This document shows, in pieces, positions 48,580-57,700 of a stretch of DNA of 64,000 nt (within the stretch, counting starts at the first letter, position 1; each line of letters begins with the position of its first letter). Under the pieces are notes generated by a model. It was not told the DNA's origin. It saw nothing but the letters and a program-made list of their open reading frames with translations, and searched no databases. Source of the stretch: Paraspadella gotoi. Taxonomy: Eukaryota > Chaetognatha. The translations under genes and the position numbers were made by a program. Location of the stretch: contig CM119265.1 of assembly GCA_051294375.1 (NCBI GenBank), positions 11,099,818 to 11,163,817 of the forward strand, read 5' to 3'.

Positions 48580-51549
48580 TTAAAACCAGTCGAGGTCGGC
48601 ATCGTCTTCGTGAGCTTCCGCCTTTCTCTTGTCAGTCGCCATTTGTTTCTTTCTCTCTTTCTCCTTCTTCCTCGCCGTGTTTTTCTCCTTCAATTCGAGA
48701 AACTTCTTGGGCAACCGGGGCGCGGGCGGCGCCCCTTGAGAGACCATCGGCGACACGGCGTTGGAGGGTCGGGGCTTAACGGACAAGGTCCTCGGGCTGC
48801 GGAACGCCGGGGACTTGGTTCTAGCGAGAAAGGAGGCGACGTCTTCGCCGGGAGAGGAGGAGGCGGGCGACGCGACCGGCGAGATAATTCGCGAACTTCC
48901 TTGTCCGAAAGTGACACGGCCCTTTTTGCTTAACGGGGTATGAGAAGAGAGTGATCGCTTTTGAGTCGAGCGCCGGCGAATTGCGGGGGAAATATCATCG
49001 AGGCTGCGGGCATTCGGTGCGCTAAAAGACGGGGTGTTGACGCCGTCGCGGTCGGGAACGCGAGGTTCCGAGAGGACAGGGGAATTCGCTTCGCGGGCCG
49101 TAGGCACGGAAATCTCCAAAACCGAGGGGGCCTGGAGAGTCGAGGCTACCGATTCAACTTCGGTGGCCGTCTCCACACGATCTGAACCATCGGAAGACGT
49201 GGAGGCACCTTTCTCCTCCTCGAGTTTCGCCAGTCGATCCGACAACCCCTTACATTCCGAATCCTTGAGATCGTAATTAAGCTTAAGATCCGCGATTTCG
49301 CTGGACAATTTCTCATTTTCCTTCAACACGGCGCTGGATTTCTCTTCCAAACTCGTTTTCTCCTTTCTCAACTCCTCGAGCATCTCTTCCGTTTTGGCTA
49401 ACTTAGTTTCAACCTCCTTTCTCTCCTTGACCATTTTGGCAAACCCGACGTCGTAGGCGGACTTGGTTTCCTTCAAGACGTGCTTGGAATAGCTCTCGTG
49501 CTCCGAGAACTTTTTCTCCTGTTGCTTCACTTCGGCCAGGGCTTTCGCTTGGCCGGCCTCCGAATCCTTTAATTTGGCCTTGAGCGATTCCACTTCCACA
49601 TCGCTCTCCTTCAACTCGTCTCCCTTCTTCTCCAGCCTTTTCTGCAGCCGATCCACGTCATTCATCAATCTCTTTCTTTCCCTGTTTAACTCCTGGGTGT
49701 TCGAGTTGAGCGCCGACGAGCTGTCCTCCAGGCTTTTAAGGGCGGATCTTTCCTCCTCCAACTCTTGCAGGAGACGTTCTTCCCGCCTTTTCCACTCGGC
49801 CTCCTTTTCCCCAAATCCCTCGTCCGCTTTTTGTTTTTCCTCCATCGACGCGGCCAGTTTGGATTCGCACTCCCTCAGTTGATTCTGCAGCGACTTGATG
49901 CCCATTTCCAATTGTACTTTATCCGAGTCGCAGACGCCCTTTTCCCGAAAGGCCTTGTCCAGAGCGGACTTCATCATTTCCAACTGATCGACGGCGACTT
50001 GCTGTTCGCCTTTGGCTTTCTTCAAATCGAGCTCGACCTTTGCCAGCTCTTTCTGGACGTTGGTCAGCTCCGCCTCTTTGGACGAATATTTTTCCTCTTC
50101 CGCATTGAGCGAATTCTGAAGCTCCTCCGTCTTCTCCTCTAAAGAATCTCTCTCGCTCAGAATCTCCTGTAGCCTCGAGGACATGTTGGTGTATTCGGCC
50201 TCCTTTTGTCGGATAGTCTCACCGAGAAACTTGATCTCTGTCTGGCATTGACCCTCGACTTTCTTCGATTCGTTTAACTTTTCTTCGTAGTTGACGAGCT
50301 TAGACTCGAGATATTTCGCCTCTTCCTCCAGCGAAGCCAGCCTTTCTTTCGCTTCCAACAACGCCGACTCCAACTCCATAATTTCTTTTTGCTTCTCATC
50401 CGATTCGACTTTCATTTGCTCGTTTCCTTTTCGCGTCGCCTCCAAATCCTCTCTCGCGATTCGCAACTCGTTTCGAGCTTCATCCAACTCGGAGGAAATT
50501 CTTCGATCGTCGTCTTCCAACTTTAATTTGGCGGCGTTGACCTCGACCAAGCTAATCTCCACCGTATTCAGTCGACTTTTTAAAGAGTCCCGTTCCCCGT
50601 TTGCCTCGCAAAGGAGCTTTTCCTTTTCGTTCAACACATTCTCTTTTTCCATCAATTCTCGACCACTTTCGCTAAGTTCTCCATCGATTCGTTCCTTTTC
50701 GATTTCCAAGCACCTCGCCTTCTCCGCCAAGCTCGCCATTTCTCCTCCCAAGCATTCGCTTTTCCTCCGCTCATCGGCAAAATCTCTTTCCAAAGCGAAA
50801 ACATCTTTTTCCAACTTGTTGATTTCCGCGTTGAGGCCGTCTTTCTCCTTGCAATGAGCCTCTCTCATCGTCTCCTTTTCGCCGTAAGCCGCGACAATCT
50901 GACTCTCCTTCTTCCCTAACTCGTCTTGCAAGAACGAGACCTTTTCCACGGAAAGCAAGTGGGATTCTTTGGTGGCTGAGAGTTCCGCGACCACCTCTCG
51001 GAACTTGTGCCTGTCCGATTCCATCACTTCTTCCATTTGAGTTAACTTGGAATAATACTCGCTTTTGATGCCCTCTACTTTTTTCGAAGCCTCTTCCAAA
51101 CTCTCCGCCACCTTTTGCTGATAATCTCTAAACTTGTTGGTCAACCGTTGGAATTCCCCTTTATAACTTTGCTTCTCCTCCAATACCAGGTCGTGCTGCT
51201 CGCGCAAGACTCGTTCCTGACTTTCTCGTTCGGCGAAGGCGGCCAAGAGCCTTTGATGCTTCGCCGCCAAAGAGTCAACGTTGTTGCTCAACTTCTCCAA
51301 CTTGGCGTCGTTGGCCTTGACGATGCCGAGGGCCTCATCCTTCTCCAGCTGACAGGAATGCAATTCTTTCTGGAGTCGGGAGATAGCGCCATCTTTGCTC
51401 TGGAGACTTTCGTGCTGGAGACGGACCTTTCTCTCCATATCCACCTTCCAAAGGCGGATGTTTTCGGTCTCTTGATCCATCAGTTTCTGCAAACTGGCCG
51501 CCCGTGATTTTACAGAGACTTCAGGCATTTCTTTCTCTCTTCCCGCCAT
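48580..51549 (-). CDS. Large coiled-coil protein, SYCP1-like
   Basis: One exon of 989 residues from the ATG at 51549 (ATCATGG context); upstream in-frame sequence runs into an acceptor-like site at 51598. Residues 20 to about 760 are continuous heptad coiled coil. The C-terminal 200 are S/P-rich with basic patches and TP/SP sites and end in a K-rich stretch and DWF. The segment ENIRLWKVDMERKV near the N-terminus resembles the SYCP1 motif around KKWKVSTEAEL. KETKSAYDVGFAKMVKERK near the end of the coil resembles the conserved SYCP1 region before its C-terminal tail. Length and layout fit the synaptonemal-complex transverse filament protein. Coiled coils give spurious matches, so a NUMA- or CENP-type protein cannot be excluded. 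It lies between NDUFAF7 and ARPC3. Confidence 0.6.
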   Translation of the reverse strand: MAGREKEMPEVSVKSRAASLQKLMDQETENIRLWKVDMERKVRLQHESLQSKDGAISRLQKELHSCQLEKDEALGIVKANDAKLEKLSNNVDSLAAKHQRLLAAFAERESQERVLREQHDLVLEEKQSYKGEFQRLTNKFRDYQQKVAESLEEASKKVEGIKSEYYSKLTQMEEVMESDRHKFREVVAELSATKESHLLSVEKVSFLQDELGKKESQIVAAYGEKETMREAHCKEKDGLNAEINKLEKDVFALERDFADERRKSECLGGEMASLAEKARCLEIEKERIDGELSESGRELMEKENVLNEKEKLLCEANGERDSLKSRLNTVEISLVEVNAAKLKLEDDDRRISSELDEARNELRIAREDLEATRKGNEQMKVESDEKQKEIMELESALLEAKERLASLEEEAKYLESKLVNYEEKLNESKKVEGQCQTEIKFLGETIRQKEAEYTNMSSRLQEILSERDSLEEKTEELQNSLNAEEEKYSSKEAELTNVQKELAKVELDLKKAKGEQQVAVDQLEMMKSALDKAFREKGVCDSDKVQLEMGIKSLQNQLRECESKLAASMEEKQKADEGFGEKEAEWKRREERLLQELEEERSALKSLEDSSSALNSNTQELNRERKRLMNDVDRLQKRLEKKGDELKESDVEVESLKAKLKDSEAGQAKALAEVKQQEKKFSEHESYSKHVLKETKSAYDVGFAKMVKERKEVETKLAKTEEMLEELRKEKTSLEEKSSAVLKENEKLSSEIADLKLNYDLKDSECKGLSDRLAKLEEEKGASTSSDGSDRVETATEVESVASTLQAPSVLEISVPTAREANSPVLSEPRVPDRDGVNTPSFSAPNARSLDDISPAIRRRSTQKRSLSSHTPLSKKGRVTFGQGSSRIISPVASPASSSPGEDVASFLARTKSPAFRSPRTLSVKPRPSNAVSPMVSQGAPPAPRLPKKFLELKEKNTARKKEKERKKQMATDKRKAEAHEDDADLDWF

Positions 51550-51597
51550 GATAGAACCCTCAAGCCTGTACATTAAACAAGATGTACGACAAATTTC

Positions 51598-51613
51598 CTG
51601 TAACGAAAAAAAA
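51598..51613 (-). promoter_or_regulatory. Splice-acceptor-like site in SYCP1-like 5' leader
   Basis: The minus strand reads TTTTTTTTCGTTACAG ending at 51598, 48 nt upstream of the chosen ATG and 136 bp after the NDUFAF7 stop. Confidence 0.5.
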
Positions 51614-51734
51614 TCCAAGAACTAGCCAAGTGCACTCGATAAAACAAAATAAATTCCAAACAATTGTAACGAAACAACGCATTTCCTCAGATCCTCTCTT
51701 TAGTTTCTTGGGGTCTTCGCCGACCTCCAGCTCG

Positions 51735-54700
51735 TCACGTGACTTCCATATTTAAAAACCCGACGGGATCACCCTTCGCCCAGGGACAGCGAAGTGCAAA
51801 GAATTTAAACCTCTCTCCCATTTGTTCCGCGTCGGTCATCATTTTGAAACCTGGAGGAAAAAATAAAGTCTCGATAAAAAAACTAGCATTTAAGTCGTCA
51901 CCAAAAACTTAAAGACCCGATTTTTCACCTGAAATTAATTCTTTTTGTCTCTCCTCGTCCGCGTTTCGCAGCAGCATCGCCAGGCGATAATCGATCGACA
52001 TTTCCTTAAAGTGGATGGTGAGATGATAATTTAGATGTCTTTCGTCACAAAGATACCATTGACCGAACTACTGTGAAGCCTCAGTCATCGTCGTCGGCTG
52101 ACTTCTTCTCCTTGTATTATGAATGAATTTCAAGCCAAGAACCGAAAACTACGTTTTTATTTTTCCCTCTTATCGACGTTGAAACCAAGTGTTATTACTA
52201 CATTTTAACATTGTTATGTTTATTCTCCTTCAAGACTAACATTTTTATATACGTTTTGGATTTATGTAATACGTTTCACTTAACTTAAAATTGTTTGTTT
52301 GTAAACAAAGCGTTGGCCTTTGTTATTGCCCTTTTAAGAAGTTAATATAAAATTAGTTAAAATAAATCAACGACTTGATTATTTGTAACGAGGGTTTCCA
52401 AAGAAACGACTTTCTCGGATCTACGTAGTTAGCAATACTTTCACAAATTTCTACCTTTAAAAACTGTCTCTGAGTCACGGGTCCGTAAGTGTGAACGCCT
52501 TTCACTTCGGAAATGACGCGACGAAGGAAAGAAAAGTCTACATCGGCGGTGATGTCTGCGCTGCCGGGTTCCTTCGATAAGAATGAAGAGTAAAGAATGA
52601 ATGATGTTTGATGATATCAAGATAACACAAAAGGATTTAAAAGACTTTCAATCGATCATTTTTATCCAAAACTCACCCGCAAAACGTCCCACAACTGATG
52701 GCCGCGAAACCCTCTCAAGGTGTCTGTCTTGGTGGCTTCGTGGCCGTAGTCTATAAAGAGGGCGGCGCCGCCGGCCGCCACAAGGCGCGCGACGCCCTGA
52801 GCGATGATTCCCGACGCCGGTGACACCTCCACATGGCGCCGTTTATCGCCGTCCCCGCACAACGCCATTGGGACGTAAATGGCGGCGGCGGGAGTAGCGT
52901 CGGGGTTCATCACGAACCTTGGAAATTACGGGAAGGAAACGGTCAAAGTTGTACGATTATGTAAATATTGAAGACGATCCTTATGCAAATTTCATATAAG
53001 AAAAGCAAAACAGAGTGAGGAAAAATTATGCTGGTGACATCGAGCGAGTTTAGAACAAAATGAGGGTCGACAAATTTTATCGCCAAATTGGCTCAATCGA
53101 GTTGCCGATTAAAAAGTACAATCATTAATTGTAGTTTAAAATGGGTAAAAAAAGAATAAAAAACTAATTAATTATTGTTTATTTCAGTTGGATAATAATA
53201 AACTACAAAAATTATTGGAAATTCTAAAAAAAGCTAAAAATGCTCATTCAGGGCCTGGTAGTCAAGCGATATCGAGGTTTGCGACGGTTTTTGACCTTAC
53301 CATCAAATTCCCTACCCCCATATTGGTATAGTTAGCCTGTCCCAACAGTAAAAATGCTAGCTTTTTATTTTTTTGAAAGGTTTTAATAAAGCCGATATCT
53401 TGACTTGATTGACTGATTAATTGATTAAATAATTAATTTATAAGTAAATTGATTGATTGAATAATCAATTAATAGATAACTAAATTAAATAATTAATTGA
53501 TTGATTAATTAATTATTTATTAATTAATTGACTAATTGATAAATATAGAAAAAAAATAAAAAAATAACCTTATTTAAAAGTCATTATTCCATTATAAAAT
53601 GATTAAAAAATTTAAAAAAAACTTTAATGACCTGGTGAGACAAAATATTAAAGTTACCCATTGTCAAATCAGAATTTACTATTTTTTATTTACTCTGAGA
53701 AAAGTAAATTCCCTTTTTACCTTTAGCCTAGTTCAAACCTATTAAATAAAAATAATTATTAAGGAAAGTGATTTTTTTTAATTAAAAAAATTATAACTTT
53801 TTAACCGATAATCCTTTTTTAAAAAATTCTTTCAGCAAAACAAAGGCACATTATTTCTTTATTCAATTCGCCGTAATTTTTTTTACAAAAATATTTCACG
53901 AACTTTGTTAAAAATATCATTTTTAAAAATTTTTATCAAAAATTGCCCAAACAATAAGTTATAAAAAAAATTTTACTTAGTAAAAAATTCACTTAATTTA
54001 TAATGCAAGTATGAAACATAGTCAATTTTTTCCACTCTACAAGATAGTTTGGGTTTCGTCCCTCTCGCAATAAAGCTTTTAAAGATATTTAGCAAAAAGT
54101 CCATTTTTTAACCATTTTTTTTCATTTTTTTCAAAGTTGGCAGCATTTACTGTAAATTTTTTTTGCACAATACTCGTTTTTTGACTTCAAACTTTTCATA
54201 TATGGCAAGGTCTAGTACATAGCTTTTTAGTGTAATAAAGTCGTTAGATTTGATGATGATAACCATTTTTTTGTATAGTCTCATTTTCTTGTCGGAAATG
54301 GCGATTTTTCAGCATATAAGGTGCTATTAAAATGGAGCAAACATTGTAGAGTATAAGAAACTCAAATTATTAAGATTTATAAAAAACCATATTTAACTTT
54401 ACATAATATGAAAATAAAAACCCATATAAATATTTTGGTAAGTTTATTTACAACTTATTTTATTTTGTATTGACTTCTTTGCTATTTAAAATAGTTTAGA
54501 GATGAAAGAAAAATCGTTGTATACGCACATTTTTTTTTTTTATTTTTATTAATGTACATTGTTCGACTCTTTAGTATTACGGGTCTTCAGTCAGCAAAAT
54601 GAATCAATTAGACCAAAATTTTGAACATTAGTTTGCAGGAGAGAGAGAGAAAGAGAAGAGAAGGAGAGAGTTTCCACAAAGAATTGAGCAAGGATAGTGG

Positions 54701-57700
54701 TCAGATGTGAGGACAGGTAAAGTAGGGAAAGAACGAGAGCAAATGATTTTTGTTGAAATTGGTAAAAGAAGACGAGAGAGAGAATGAGGAGAGAGAGGAG
54801 AACAGAGCAGGCACAGGATCAATTACATTAGGCAATGTACAACAGATTTGAAAATTTAGAAAAAACTAATATTAACAAAATAATAATAAGATTAATTGTT
54901 TAGCTGATGATGTTTGGTAAGAGAAATAGTAATAGAAGGAATAAGTTGATGAGGGATAGATAGGTTAAAGATAGTAAATTGAAGAATAGTTAAGGTAGAA
55001 GAAAAGAGCTCCCTACTTTCCTGTCCTCACATCTGACCACTTATCCTTGCGAGCTCAATTCGTTTGTTTGGAAACTCTCTCTCTCTCTCTTTCTCTCTCT
55101 ACTCTCAAACTAATGTTCAAAAAATTTTTGGTCTATTGAATTCATTTGCTGATGAAGACTCGTAATACTTAAGAGTCGAAACATTGTACATTAATTAAAA
55201 ATAAAAACATAAAAAATAAAAATTCCTTGTAACGAATTATTTCTTTCAACTTATAACTTATTTATTTTATTAATAGTTTGTTAGCTATATTTATTAATAT
55301 ATAATAATAAAAAATAAGCTAAAGTGAAAAAATAAAAATTTTAAAATTTTAAAACCGGATTTGAATTCCTTACAAAAAGTTGATATAAGAAAGTATAATC
55401 CATTTTTAAAAAATCTTTCATTAAGTAGGTTACAAATATTAAAAACTATTTATTTTTGTTTAATTTTTCAATTTTGGCTTTAAAATTATAGTTTTTCAGA
55501 ATTTTGACCAACTTAATAACATAATTTTGATATAAAAATTATATTTTCTTCTATCAACTTTTTGCAAAGAATGCAAATCCAAAAAAAATTTTGAAATTAT
55601 TATTTTTTAACTTTAGCCAATTTTTACTCATAATTATTAATAAATTATAGTTAACTAACTTTTTATAAAATATAAATTTAGAAATAAACTTACCAAAAAT
55701 TTTTTATAAGTCTTTATTTTTATATTTCAAAAGCTCATATAAATATAAAATTTATAAAATTTTAATAATTTGATTTATCAAATACTATAAGGTTTTGTAT
55801 TTTAAAACAATTTTATATACATTAAAAACCCTCATTTCCGACAAGAATGACAAAATTATACAAAAAAATGGTCATCACCATCGAATTCTACAGACTATAT
55901 TACACTAAAATAGCTATGTACCTCACTTGATTTGTTATATTTTGTTATTTTTCAACGCTCTAATAATCAATTAGTGAAACAGGTTTTTTGTTTTTTCCAT
56001 TTAAACTCATTTCCACTCACACGATTCCATTGAAACTTGATTTCCAACTCAATCACACACTTCCCTACCCAGTACCCACACACAAAATTTCATTCCAATC
56101 CATCCATCCAATAACGAGTAATTGGAGTTGCTAAGGTGGGACGGACGGACAGACAGACATAGTTTTTTTTGCATAACTTATCTTAATTCGATATTCTGAC
56201 ATGATATATGTCCACGAAGCTGCATCGGAACTCGCCCGCGACAACCAAAGAAACATCAACTGACCCAAGCGGTAAGGCATGAACTGTGCGTGACGCGAGC
56301 GCAAGAGGCCAGGGTCGCGGCGATCGAAGCCCACCGATCTCCAGCGGCGACCGCTTTCATCGACAGAGGAGAATTAGCCGTTCTGAGAGGAGAACTACTG
56401 GTGACGGCGAGATGTCGACAAACTCTCGCGCTCCGTAGAAGCTCGGAAAAGTGTTTAGAGGACTTACCGATATCGTACGGCGGCCGCAACGTGTACCGCC
56501 ACGCGATCTACCATCATGTTATCGACACTTCGTTCGAGACTCCAAGCCAACCCCCTCCGGTCTACCAGCATGGCGACACCTTCGTCGACAACAAAGGCAA
56601 CATCTTCAAGAAGTACGAGGCTCCCGGATACGCACAATCACGAGGAGGTGGGCCAGTTCATGGACCGCCATGTGAAGTTCATAGGCCAAACGCAGGCGTT
56701 CAACGAAAGGCTCGGCGAGATCACCGCAGGCTCCCCGTCATCCTTCATCCGAAAGATCTTCGGGGACTCCCCGCTGATCGACGAGTGGAACTGGCTCGTG
56801 AACCTCGCACCCACTTCTCGGGATCGTCGTGATTGGGGGCGTCATCGCCCTTTGCGTGTGTTGCGGGTGTTGTCAGTGCGCCACCGGCTGATTCAGACGG
56901 CAAGCGGAGGCCGTAGGGCGGTACGTCGACGCCGCCATCGGACGAGCTGCTGGACGTTAAAGGAACTCGGCGACAATATGAGACTTGTCGCCTCGTTTGC
57001 GGGGGCGGGGAGCGCGTCAGCGGATACGAGGATCCGCCTCCCCCGTCTATCACGTTCTCTCTCACATGGACCGCGAGCGGGCGATCGAAAAAGAGCGCGA
57101 GATGGGCGAATCATGGGGCTTGAACTGGGACTGGGGCAAAGGGAAACGTTGGATGGGCCGAGGGGTGAGGGGTGAGGGAAAGCAAGAGACTGATGATTCA
57201 AAGATAAGCCCTCGGCCCGAATGGTTGCATGATTTTATTTTCTCTCTACCAATTATTCGCTGTAAATGAGTGTAAAATAAATTGCTGTGAACTAAACATT
57301 TCGAACTTTATTAGCCACTTCAAAATTAGCCAATCCGGCAAAGATGTGAATGCCCGAAAAGATTGAGGGGGCGGACCGACGGACCGACAAAGTGTATTAT
57401 ACAGTCGGGATCTGCTTTTTAAAAATAAAAGCCGAGTAAAACAAGGCTAAGAGTGGCAGCTCTGAGAAATGCGAAAATTGACCGAAAAAAAAAGTTACGT
57501 ACGTGACCGTGAACACGAATGTCACAAATCTGTAACCCACACGCAATCACAAAAGCACGAAGATCACCTGAAATGATGCGGTCCGTCGTCGGATTCGTCG
57601 ACGTCGATAAAAATCTCGCGCCAGCCTTGATCATCGTCGATTTTCTCAAACTTGTGAATCGGAAGCGCATCGAAGAATTCGTGCGCCACCACGAAGCTGT

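Noticed and set aside
48610-51507. Plus-strand open frames opposite the SYCP1-like exon
   Set aside because: They are complements of the coiled-coil coding sequence; codon bias and homology favour the minus strand.
53000-54500. Additional NDUFAF7 exons in the long intron 5
   Set aside because: Exons 5 and 6 join in phase with continuous family alignment, so nothing is missing.
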